From assembly GCA_958296045.1 (NCBI GenBank), contig CATQHT010000003.1:1437246-1501245 (forward strand): 64,000 bases of DNA, written 5' to 3'. The translations under genes and the position numbers were made by a program. Below the pieces are notes generated by a model, which saw only the letters and a program-made list of their open reading frames with translations, was not told where the DNA came from and ran no database searches. Positions 44,610 through 52,713 of the stretch are shown one piece after another (position 1 is the first letter of the stretch; every line of letters begins with the position of its first letter). This stretch comes from Rhodothermales bacterium. Lineage in GTDB: Bacteria; Bacteroidota; Rhodothermia; Rhodothermales; Bin80.

Positions 44610-46058
44610 CTACATCTGAGGCGCCACCAATTCGCCAGAGACATACGACGGCCTTCCAGGCCTCTGGCATTCCCAGTTATCCTGTTTATAACATACAATC
44701 TTCCAGGCTCTCGCGGCGGAAGGCGCCAGCGGAGGCGAACGACGGTACAACATGCTTTCCCAGAGACTTCGCCAGTCGGGGATTGGGTAGCGTATCGTGC
44801 GTGCCCGCAACGCCGCAAAGAAATCGCGGCGCACTTGGTAGGATGAGCGGCATTGCTTCCACAACCTTTTTACTTGGTCGAGCATCGTATGCACGGCAAA
44901 TGCCAACAGGTTGAGGGTGGCTAACAGGTTTGCCAGCCCATTTTTGCCATGCCCGAAGCTGTGTGTGAAGTTCTGTCCGTGTCGTGCGATGCAGTTGAAG
45001 CACTCATTCTCGATCTTCCAGCGCGCCCGCCCACAACGAGCAACCTCCTGTACATTGTGCTTCTTTGCCGTCAGGCTGGTGAAGAGCGTCGTGTAGAGGG
45101 TCTGCTTGCCCTGCTTTTGGCGTACGCACACGGCCTTTTCCACCCATATGCCGTGTACGGCATCGTCCGTGTTCCGAATCGGCAGATCGGTCATCCAGCG
45201 ATAGCAGTGCTCTTCGTAGCGACATGTCTTCTTGTTCTGCACCCGGATCCAATCGGTGCTCTGGATATAGCGCTCGTGTAAAAACTTGAATCGCGTGCGA
45301 TGCGACTTGGGTTTGACCACAAACAGGAAATCGGCGCCCGCATGGAGCACCTGTTGGCAGAAAGGGTGTGTAGCATATAGGGCATCTCCCAGATATACCG
45401 GACGATAGCGAGCCATGCGAGCTCCCCACTTCGTTAACCACCGCTTAGCGGCATTGATCTCGCAATCCTGCTTGCGACGCCGCACCGAGTGCCGGTCGCC
45501 AGGATCATCCTGTGTGCGGACAAACTCTGGCATCAACGGTACCACCCGGTTGTGCCCTGGCGCCACCACAACCGCCGCCACCATGGTATGGAAGAACGAA
45601 GGACGCTTGTCTTTCCCCGTGCGACGCGAGGAGCATTGCTTACAATGGATTGTCCGAGAGGAATGAAACTCGATGCCATCAAGCGCCACAAGGATGCGAT
45701 CCCTCAGACGTACAAACGGCGAAAAGTCTCCCTTGGAACGAAGCGTATCCAGCAGGTGCAGAAACAGGCCCTGAAATGAATCTGGCACCAGGCGGTCCAG
45801 CAGGTTGCGGATCTGCCCGTCAGAGGGAATGCCTTGCATGCCAAACAGCATCTGGCAGTTGGAACGGCCCACGTCGTCCTGCATCCTCCGCTGATAAGCA
45901 AGAAAGGAGTGCGATTGCAGAAAGAAGCAGGCAAATGCGCTCAACACGGCATCGGCCAGCGTATAGCGCAGATTGGGACCCTGACGGTTATCCTCAAATG
46001 TACCGGCGGCCGATCGGATGCGTTTCAGCACATCGCGCAGCAGCTTGCTTGGTTTCAT
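44610..46058 (-). CDS. DDE transposase of the ISDol1-like IS, copy 2 (482 aa)
   Basis: Nearly identical to copy 1 through the catalytic core (LVALDGIEFHSS, YLGDALYATHPF, RARWKIENECFN). A TGA to TGG change after SAARA lets the frame run another 29 codons into the IS terminus, and a two-residue deletion lies near residue 300. Its 5' leader is separated from the IS end by the inserted IS110-type element, which likely removes its promoter. The protein itself could still be active. Confidence 0.9.
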   Translation of the reverse strand: MKPSKLLRDVLKRIRSAAGTFEDNRQGPNLRYTLADAVLSAFACFFLQSHSFLAYQRRMQDDVGRSNCQMLFGMQGIPSDGQIRNLLDRLVPDSFQGLFLHLLDTLRSKGDFSPFVRLRDRILVALDGIEFHSSRTIHCKQCSSRRTGKDKRPSFFHTMVAAVVVAPGHNRVVPLMPEFVRTQDDPGDRHSVRRRKQDCEINAAKRWLTKWGARMARYRPVYLGDALYATHPFCQQVLHAGADFLFVVKPKSHRTRFKFLHERYIQSTDWIRVQNKKTCRYEEHCYRWMTDLPIRNTDDAVHGIWVEKAVCVRQKQGKQTLYTTLFTSLTAKKHNVQEVARCGRARWKIENECFNCIARHGQNFTHSFGHGKNGLANLLATLNLLAFAVHTMLDQVKRLWKQCRSSYQVRRDFFAALRARTIRYPIPDWRSLWESMLYRRSPPLAPSAARAWKIVCYKQDNWECQRPGRPSYVSGELVAPQM

Positions 46059-46146
46059 GGGTGTACCTCAGATATTATAGTACGGACGCGGCCGAGACGA
46101 TGAGGTATCTTGCCGCCTAACCTCTAACCACCAACGCAACGCTCAT

Positions 46147-47310
46147 ATGAAGAAACCTCGTAACGCAAACGCAGGGCAGAGAAAGATCTTCGTGGGTCTT
46201 GATGTCCACAGGGACACGATTTCTGTCTGCGCGTACGATCCACAAAAGCACGCGAACTGCTATGCTCTGGAGATTTCCAGCCATGACCCGAAACGGCTCC
46301 GCACTGTGATGGAGAACATCCGCGACAAATTCGGTGAGCCGCAATGCTGCTATGAGGCGTCATCCTGCGGTTATACGCTCTATAGAACGTTGCACGACCT
46401 TGGGTTCGCCTGCGAGGTGATTGCACCGTCCTCGGTGCCACGGCGACCCGGTGACCGGGTAAAGACGGATCGCCGTGATGCAGCGAAGCTGGCCCAGTTC
46501 TATGCGGCCGGTCTATTGACGGTGATTCACGTACCAGACGACGCCCTGATCAGCGAGCGATCCGTCGTGCGCCGACGGGTTTCACTCACTCAAGATCTGA
46601 CCAAGGTCAAGCAGCGTCTAGTGCTCTTATTGCAAAGCCGCGGTCATGTATACCGGGCAGGCAAGAACTGGACGCAAAAATTCTGGCGCTGGTTGAACGG
46701 CCTATCTCTTAACGATAACGATGCCTTTACGCTGGGCACCTTGATGGCTCAGATTGATACGCTCAATGCCCAGATCCGCCAGGTAGAAGACCGAATCGCA
46801 GAGATTTCAAAAACCTCCCGATACCAGCGAACGGTACAGGAACTGCAGGGCTTCCGCGGCATCGCTCTCTTTACAGCCATGCAGTTGGCCTGTGAACTGG
46901 GAGACATCCGCCGTTTCGCACATCCTAAGTCCCTGATGGCGTACGTTGGGCTAGTACCTTCGGAGCACTCTTCCGGAAGCCGCACTCGACCTGGTCCTAT
47001 TACGAAGACAGGGAACGCTTTTGCTCGTAGGGCGCTGGTCTCTGCGGCGTGGAAATACACGCATCCTCCGCGGCGCAGCGTGGCCTTGAGCCGTCGCCAG
47101 GAGCACTGCACGCCGGCCGTGATTGCCATTAGTTGGCGGGCCCAGCAACGACTCCACAAACGGTACCAGCGGCTGGTACATCGCAAGGCACCGTCGAAAG
47201 CTATCGTGGCCGTTGCACGCGAACTTACCGGCTTTCTCTGGGAAGCTATGCAGACGGTGCCGCCAGTGGCGGCACCGTCTCAGGAACCACGTATCACCGC
47301 TTCAACCTGA
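46147..47310 (+). CDS. IS110-family transposase (DEDD recombinase), 387 aa
   Basis: The RuvC-like N-terminal domain has Asp19 (VGLDVHRDT), Glu70 (CCYEASSCGY), Asp108 and Asp111 (KTDRRDAAKLA), the DEDD set. A coiled coil follows, then the C-terminal Tnp_20 domain (LQGFRGIALFTAMQLACELG, MAYVGLVPSEHSSGS, GPITKTGNAFARRAL) with the catalytic serine region. IS110-family enzymes are guided by an element-encoded bridge RNA. Frame and length are normal, so the element looks active. Confidence 0.95.
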   Translation: MKKPRNANAGQRKIFVGLDVHRDTISVCAYDPQKHANCYALEISSHDPKRLRTVMENIRDKFGEPQCCYEASSCGYTLYRTLHDLGFACEVIAPSSVPRRPGDRVKTDRRDAAKLAQFYAAGLLTVIHVPDDALISERSVVRRRVSLTQDLTKVKQRLVLLLQSRGHVYRAGKNWTQKFWRWLNGLSLNDNDAFTLGTLMAQIDTLNAQIRQVEDRIAEISKTSRYQRTVQELQGFRGIALFTAMQLACELGDIRRFAHPKSLMAYVGLVPSEHSSGSRTRPGPITKTGNAFARRALVSAAWKYTHPPRRSVALSRRQEHCTPAVIAISWRAQQRLHKRYQRLVHRKAPSKAIVAVARELTGFLWEAMQTVPPVAAPSQEPRITAST

Positions 47311-47587
47311 GCCCCTCCCGGGAAGGGGGATCCTGAGCACGGATGGAGAATCCATGTATTCACTGTGCGGTAGCCCTTGTGGCGAGCCCGCGAAATCAGA
47401 TTATGGTAGCTCCCGTCGAAATCGATATCAGGCGTTACGGTTGGCTCTGCCGACCTAAGCACGCGAACACCAGTTTGATCAGTCGTCGACTCAGCCAGGT
47501 CCCCTTTCCCGAGAGTGGTTCCGTGAAAGTCATGTGAACTCCACGCACATATCGTCCGTTCGGTTGCAAGTGTCCGTACTACACCAG
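47252..47587 (+). ncRNA. Putative bridge-RNA region in the IS110-type 3' end
   Basis: A 13-bp perfect stem with a 3-nt loop (AGACGGTGCCGCC, AGT, then the complement; 47252-47280) spans the end of the transposase frame. A second small hairpin (CCCCTCCCGGGAAGGGG) lies at 47312-47328, followed by ~250 non-coding bases to the element end. IS1111-type elements are expected to encode bridge RNA on this side. The assignment is inferred from position and structure only. Confidence 0.45.
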
Positions 47588-47697
47588 AGTGAAAGACAAG
47601 ACCTCCCTATAGCGGGGCATCGCAGGACCGTTATTGCCACTCCATACACCCATCATACAGATATTGTCTGCTGAACAGGCATTCCCGTAAACCCTAC

Positions 47698-48705
47698 ATG
47701 CATCCAAATTTAGAATCGCTGCAGCCTGTCCACGGTCGCTTTGCGCCGTCCCCAACCGGGTTGTTGCATGTGGGGGGCGCTCGCACGGCGCTGGTGGCGT
47801 GGCTGTCCGCCCGCAGCGCAAAGGGCCGGTTCACACTGCGCATCGAGGACCTGGATCCGCCGCGCGTAGAGCCCGGCGCTGCGCAACTCATAATGGACGA
47901 CCTGGCGTGGCTCGACCTAGACTTTGACGCATCCCCTTCTCTGGGTGGCCCGCATGCCCCGTATTGTCAGTCCGAGTGCAGCTCCTATTATGGACAAGCA
48001 CTAGAAGCGTTGCACAAGGGTGGGTGGTTGTTTCCGTGCAGGGTTTCCCGAAGGGAGCTCCGCACCATGGCGTCAGCTCCTCACGGGCCAGCGCGTGGCG
48101 CGCCGTATCCGGCGAGCCTCCGGCCACGGCATTTGGCTCCGCAATGGTTTGACGATGTTTCCGGGGCTGCGATCCGGTTCATGGTTCCAGACCGGGAGGT
48201 ATCTTTTACGGATCGTCTGCATGGCATTCAGACGGAGAATGTGTCCTGCGCTGTAGGCGACTTTGTCCTCCGTCGGCGTGACGACTTGTATGCCTATCAA
48301 CTCGCGGTTGTGGTGGACGATCTCCGGATGGGCATCACAGAGGTGGTCCGCGGCGAGGACCTGCTGTCTTCCACGGCACGTCAGATCCTTCTGGTCGAAG
48401 CACTAGGAGGCACGAGGCCAGCCTATGCCCATGTGCCTTTGGTGCTCACTGCCGCGGGCAAGAAACTGTCGAAGCGGGATGCAGATCTGACGGTGGCGTT
48501 TCTCCGCGATGCTGGCATCGCTCCTGAAGCGGTGGTCGGGTATTTGGCTTGGTCGCTGGGGATTAGGGAAGCGCCCGATCCTATAAGTGCCCGTGCCCTG
48601 ATTGCTGACTTTTGCTGGTCGCGCATCCGAAGCACTGATCCGTGGCATCTCCCTCCCGATCTGGCGAACTCTCTTTGTGACCGTCGAAGCTCCTACAGCG
48701 GCTAA
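47698..48705 (+). CDS. gluQ: Glutamyl-Q tRNA(Asp) synthetase, with IS-derived start
   Basis: A class I synthetase catalytic core without anticodon-binding domain: RFAPSPTGLLHVGGARTALV (HIGH-type motif), the FTLRIEDLDPPR segment, and GKKLSKRDADL (KMSKS-type) near residue 255. GluQRS transfers glutamate to queuosine in tRNA-Asp. Of the zinc-binding cysteines of the E. coli enzyme only one Cys (FPCRVSRREL) remains. Residues 1-8 (MHPNLESL) come from the IS terminal repeat; native sequence begins at QPVHGRF. The original start is at 44462. The gene is otherwise intact. Confidence 0.92.
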   Translation: MHPNLESLQPVHGRFAPSPTGLLHVGGARTALVAWLSARSAKGRFTLRIEDLDPPRVEPGAAQLIMDDLAWLDLDFDASPSLGGPHAPYCQSECSSYYGQALEALHKGGWLFPCRVSRRELRTMASAPHGPARGAPYPASLRPRHLAPQWFDDVSGAAIRFMVPDREVSFTDRLHGIQTENVSCAVGDFVLRRRDDLYAYQLAVVVDDLRMGITEVVRGEDLLSSTARQILLVEALGGTRPAYAHVPLVLTAAGKKLSKRDADLTVAFLRDAGIAPEAVVGYLAWSLGIREAPDPISARALIADFCWSRIRSTDPWHLPPDLANSLCDRRSSYSG

Positions 48706-48746
48706 TCCGCAAGCCACGGCATCCTCTTAAGAGAAGCAGCACACTT

Positions 48747-50135
48747 ATGATGCATCGAACAATGGGCTGGCTTTTGGTGCTACTGATGGTCTTAGCGCTG
48801 GCGGCGCACGCGCAGCCTGACACCGTGCGCGTAACGCTGGAGGAGGCACTGGCGCGGGCGGTGGTGGTAAGTCCAGACCTTTTGGCCGCACGGGCCAAGG
48901 TGTCGTATTCCGATGCACGTACAGATCTGGCGCGCGCCAGTCGTTTTCTGACGGATTTCCAGATTGAGACAGCCTTCGCGATGGTGCCCGGTTTGACCAA
49001 CCCGAACGGTGCTCCGGTGACTGAGCTATATCTGGACCCTGCCGTGCGCAACGACTTTGGCAGCCTCAGTCTCTATATCCAGTCCGACTTGGAGATCATC
49101 CAGCCCGTCTACACGTTTGGTGCGTTGCGCGGCAATGTCCAAGCCGCGGCATATGGAGCCCGTGCAGATCGGGACGCGGCAGAAGTAATGGAAAAAGATG
49201 TTGCTCTACGTACGGCGGATCTGTATTTCGGTGCGCTTTTGGCGACGGCGCTCCTTGCGCTCACAGACGATGCGCGAGATGTGCTGGAACGGGCGGCGCG
49301 CGAGGTGGACCGGCTCCTCGCTGACGGAGACCCTGAGGTGGATGAGGCCGACCGGTACCAGGTGCTGATCACGGAGCAGGAGCTTGAGGCGCGCATTCGT
49401 GAAGTGACCGAGACGCGTGCCATAGCGCTTGCTGCGCTGTCGCGTCAATTATTTCCAGACCAAGATGTGGTGGCGCTACCTGCGGAGGCGCGCCTGGAGC
49501 CCATGACTTTCGTGCCCCGTCCGCTGACCGAGTATCAGAGTATCGCGCTGGCGGGTCACCCGCTACTGCGGCAGGCGCGTGCTGGATTGCAGGCCCGCGA
49601 GTGGCAGATGCGCGCAGCGCGCGCGGACTACTATCCGCAGATCGTGTTCGGCTTTGGAGCCTCGGTGACCGGCGCTGCCAACCGGCACCGACAGCCCAAC
49701 CCGTTTGTCAGCGATCCATTCAGGCGCAGCAGCGTGCGTGCGGGGTTCGGTTTCAGGCAGAAGCTGAACTTTGCTCAGACGCGCGCTGGCGTGCAGCAGG
49801 CCCAAGCGCAGTGGGAGGAGGTACGCCATATGGGTGCCGCAGCCAGGCAGCTGGTGCTCATGGCTGTGGAGCAGACATACCGGGAGCTGTCGGTCGCGGA
49901 AGCCGGGCTGGCTGCGCAGGATTCGTCCTTAGCGATTTCCAAGGAATGGCTGCGTGTGGAGACCATCAACTTTGACTTTGAGCTTGGCAGCACCGAGAAC
50001 CTTCTAGACGCGGTGCGCGCAAATCTCGATCTGGAGGCCCGCTACCTAGATGCCGTCCGTCGTTACAACGCGGCGATTGTCCGGCTGCAGCATGCGGCTG
50101 GCACGCTGCACAGGGATGCTGGCACATCTTCGTGA
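48747..50135 (+). CDS. TolC-family outer-membrane efflux protein, 462 aa
   Basis: A signal peptide (MGWLLVLLMVLALAAHAQPD, after a few residues) precedes two OEP repeats made of long amphipathic helices rich in Ala, Leu, Arg and Glu (VTLEEALARAVVVSPDLLAA, DADRAAEVMEKDVALRTADLYF-like segment, then the second repeat with AGLQAREWQMRAARADYYPQ). This is the periplasm-spanning exit duct of efflux or type I secretion systems. It follows gluQ by 41 bp and may be cotranscribed. No inner-membrane pump or adaptor gene is adjacent. Confidence 0.92.
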   Translation: MMHRTMGWLLVLLMVLALAAHAQPDTVRVTLEEALARAVVVSPDLLAARAKVSYSDARTDLARASRFLTDFQIETAFAMVPGLTNPNGAPVTELYLDPAVRNDFGSLSLYIQSDLEIIQPVYTFGALRGNVQAAAYGARADRDAAEVMEKDVALRTADLYFGALLATALLALTDDARDVLERAAREVDRLLADGDPEVDEADRYQVLITEQELEARIREVTETRAIALAALSRQLFPDQDVVALPAEARLEPMTFVPRPLTEYQSIALAGHPLLRQARAGLQAREWQMRAARADYYPQIVFGFGASVTGAANRHRQPNPFVSDPFRRSSVRAGFGFRQKLNFAQTRAGVQQAQAQWEEVRHMGAAARQLVLMAVEQTYRELSVAEAGLAAQDSSLAISKEWLRVETINFDFELGSTENLLDAVRANLDLEARYLDAVRRYNAAIVRLQHAAGTLHRDAGTSS

Positions 50136-50194
50136 TTCCGGGGCGCCCATGACTCAAAAGGCCGGTGAGCAAGCGTCTTAGGGCTGGCGAAAAC

Positions 50195-52192
50195 TTAACC
50201 TATCTGCCTGGTTGGCCAGTGGTCAATTTCGCCTGAACTCGTGGGCGCACAACACCCCTGCGGATGCAGCTCACGAGCACGATGCTGTACACTCTCCAGA
50301 CCCGCCACAGCATCCAACAGCGGATGCCGCTCAGCGTCTAGGTGAGCAGACATGTGTTGCGCGTACGATAGGCTCGCCGCCCATCCATCAGGGCAAAGGC
50401 CCCGATACCACACGTTCAACGCCGCGTTAACGTCGCGGCACTGGGTCTTTCCGCACGTGGCACAACGATGCTTCCTGTCAGCCAGGCGTAGCCTTTCCTC
50501 TGGCTTGTGATGGCAAGCGCTGCATCTCTGCGTTGTGTCGTTCGGCAGAACCAGCTCCACCTTGCCGCCAAGCAAAGTGGATTTGCACTTCAACAGCTGC
50601 ACCAATTCGTACAGCCCTTGCGCGCGCATCGATCGGTTCAGCCCCGTCTTGCGGCTGCCACCGGCGCGTGTCATGCGTCCTACCTTCAGGTCTTCCAGAA
50701 ACAGATTCGCGGATCGCTTAACGACGTCGGCAGCCACCTCGTGGCGGTACCCGAGGTTGCGTCTTACTACGCGCTCGGCCTCCTTGCGCCAAGCACCGAA
50801 CCGTTTTCGGCGCTGACGCGTGCCTTTCTTCGTCTTAGCAGCCCGACGCTGCAAAGCGTCCCTGCGGGGCGCACTCTTTTTGATGGGCGCGTAGCTCTTT
50901 CCATCCGCCAGCGTCGCGATGGCCTTGCAGCCAAGGTCCACGGCCATCGGTGTGTCTGCGCAGCTGTTCTCTGGCGCCTCGAGGCGCTCGCACACGACTT
51001 GTATCGTGTATTCGGTACCCAGCGAAGACCGCACGATGCGCACGAACTTGCAGCCGTGGCGCTTGATCAACCCGCGCCGATCGGTGAAACGGACGTACCC
51101 GACGCCCTTGATGCAAACGCGATAGTCTTAGCGCCTGACGCGTTCGGGCTTCCGTAGCAGCCTGAAGCTCTTCACCAAGTCGCCGCTGAAACGCGGCGGG
51201 CGCGCATGGTGCCTATTGAAAAAGCGCTTGTAACCATCGCGGTAGCCCCAGGGTTTCCCCTGGGGCCCCGCACAGATCCGTGCGTGCGCGTTAACGCACA
51301 CGGCTCTTCCCGCAGGTCGCGCTCCCGCGCATGACGTTAGGAAGTGGGGATACCCACCTCCAGCCGTAAGCGGTACACCTGCGCCCCGACTGTGGCACTG
51401 AGTCCACAGCTCTTGGACAGATTCACGTAATCCGGCCCAGAGTCCGGCATGAATCCAGCTTTCCGCTTTCCCCTTGGGTGCGACCCTTGGCTCCACCGGC
51501 TCCGCCCCGTGGTCATCCACGCGTTGTTCGCTGGCTTCATAGCTACTATGGTCGCATCTGACTTCTCTCCACCGTACATCCTCCGATCAGCATTTAGCCT
51601 ACGCTTTGGCGACCCTCCCCGAAGGGATGGGTAGTGGAGAGACCTCCCAGGTCCCGATGCAGTACGTACGTGCGTGCCTGGGTTCTTGGACACCGCGGGA
51701 CCCTCCTCCGCCTCACCATTAACGGCAAAGAAGGTGTTGCCTTCGACCACGAAGAAACCCTCGGCGTCCCGGACGATGACATTTTCGGTGCTCATTAGCC
51801 CTGCCCACCCGCACCTCTACCGACGCTTCGCCTGCACCCTCGCGGGTACCAACGCACGGCTCGAGGACATGCGTGGATGGTTAGTCCTTCACATCGGGAG
51901 ACTTTCACTCCCTGTACTGGCACCAGTTAGCCTGGCGCACCTCCGTCACGCCCCTGATCACAGAACGCTGCTCCGTCACGCCGAACTCGAGATTGCGCTC
52001 ATCGGCGTTGCGGGCGGCCGTCCAGAGCTTCGTCAATGTGAAATAGCTCGGATGCTTCTCTGCTACCTTGTGTGCATTGCGGCATTGTTCGACCGCCCCG
52101 TTGCGGACCCACTTACCGTTAACGAACATCCGCTGCAGGCGGGCATAGCCCGCCTTCTTTGTATAGCAGCGGTATGTCTGGCCCAGGAGCAA
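50195..52192 (-). pseudogene. tnpB: IS200/IS605 TnpB, interrupted by a degenerate group II intron
   Basis: The N-terminus (MLLGQTYRCYTKKAGYARLQ, from 52192) and EQCRNAHKVAEKHPSYF form the first part, up to about 51941. After ~700 bp of intron-like DNA the protein resumes near 51238 as DGYKRFFNRHHARPPRFSGD, hits an in-frame TAA at about 51131-51129, then continues to 50195. The RuvC residues remain: AVDLGCKAIATLADG (Asp), LFLEDLKVG (Glu), CRDVNAALN (Asp), and the zinc finger CSACHH...CATCGK. The stop and a one-base frame mismatch across the intron make it non-functional even if spliced. No tnpA is present. Confidence 0.85.
51241..51940 (-). mobile_element. Degenerate group II intron lacking most of its reverse transcriptase
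   Basis: On the minus strand the insert begins GTGCGCCAGGC (51940) followed by GGGAGTGAAAGTCTCCC, a typical group II 5' end. It ends with a domain V-like hairpin (GAGCCGTGTGCG, TTAA loop, CGCGCACGCACGG) at about 51270-51305 and a domain VI-like hairpin (GGCCCCAGGGGAAACCCTGG) before GGCTACC at 51241. The short ORF inside reads GGEKSDATIVAMKPAN, recalling the leader of intron-encoded proteins, but the RT and maturase domains are missing (only 700 bp in all). Confidence 0.7.
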
Positions 52193-52713
52193 GGCTACGA
52201 GCGTTCTCGTGAGCCGGCTTTCAGGCGTGCCGTCTGGGCAGCCCGTACCCGCTTCGAGTACGCAATCAGGGCCTCATCGACAACGGCTCGGCGCAAGACG
52301 CCCGTGTACGGCGCCCCTTCGCACAGGGCCAGACCGAAAGCAGCGTTAAGGGCGGTACGTGAAACGTAAATAAGGACTATTTCCGACATTCAGGCGGGAC
52401 CGGTTATTGGCGTGCATAGCATCTGCGCAGTGACGGAGCCGATGGTTCCGGTCAGGCTAAGTTAATATGTCGTCGGCCCTTAGCGCCGCGCGTTGCGAGA
52501 ACTCGGGGATTCTGCGAATGTACCTAAGGGCATTGGTGGCGTAGGCATAGTAGCATGGTGCGCCTCCCCGAGTCCGATAGGACAAAGGGCGATAAAGGCA
52601 CCGCAATCCGCCCTCCAGGTGGAAAATGAGGACGAACGTGACCCCGGAACCAAGAGACTGTCAGCCCAAGTGAGAAAGATGGGCCTTGACCGCTCTGCGT
52701 AGCCCAAGTTTGT
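52193..52713. other. Region upstream of the tnpB pseudogene
   Basis: A minus-strand open frame at 52195-52389 abuts tnpB but has no recognisable domain. Nothing else is seen before the IS1634-type terminal repeat at 52714. Confidence 0.35.

Larger units (their letters stand above)
46072..47587 (+). mobile_element. IS110-family (IS1111-like) element nested in ISDol1-like copy 2
   Basis: The IS copy 2 leader, when compared with copy 1, is continuous up to CCTCAG at 46071 and resumes with AGTGAAAG at 47588, so about 1516 bp were inserted with an AG (CT on the other strand) shared at both edges. Subterminal inverted repeats TAGTACGGAC lie near 46077 and, inverted, near 47571-47581, as in the IS1111 subgroup. 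The 3' non-coding end is long (277 bp) and the 5' one short (75 bp). Confidence 0.88.
44496..47721 (-). mobile_element. ISDol1-like insertion sequence, copy 2, interrupted by an IS110-type element
   Basis: Outer ends match the copy 1 terminal repeats (one mismatch at 44497 and small changes beside the core), flanked by a 10-bp direct duplication CAGCCTGTCC (44486-44495 and 47722-47731). Without the inner 1516-bp IS110-type element the IS is about 1710 bp, like copy 1. It is in reverse orientation to copy 1 and inserted in gluQ. Confidence 0.93.

Noticed and set aside
44371-44670. Upstream extension of the DUF721 frame
   Set aside because: The extra ~100 codons are antisense to the gluQ start and IS DNA; family similarity starts at ATG 44370.
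47490-47529. CTCAG and GTGAAAG matches to the IS110 target in the element's own 3' end, as bridge-RNA guide arms
   Set aside because: Both match the same DNA strand, whereas the known guide model needs matches to opposite strands; 5-7 base matches are also likely by chance.
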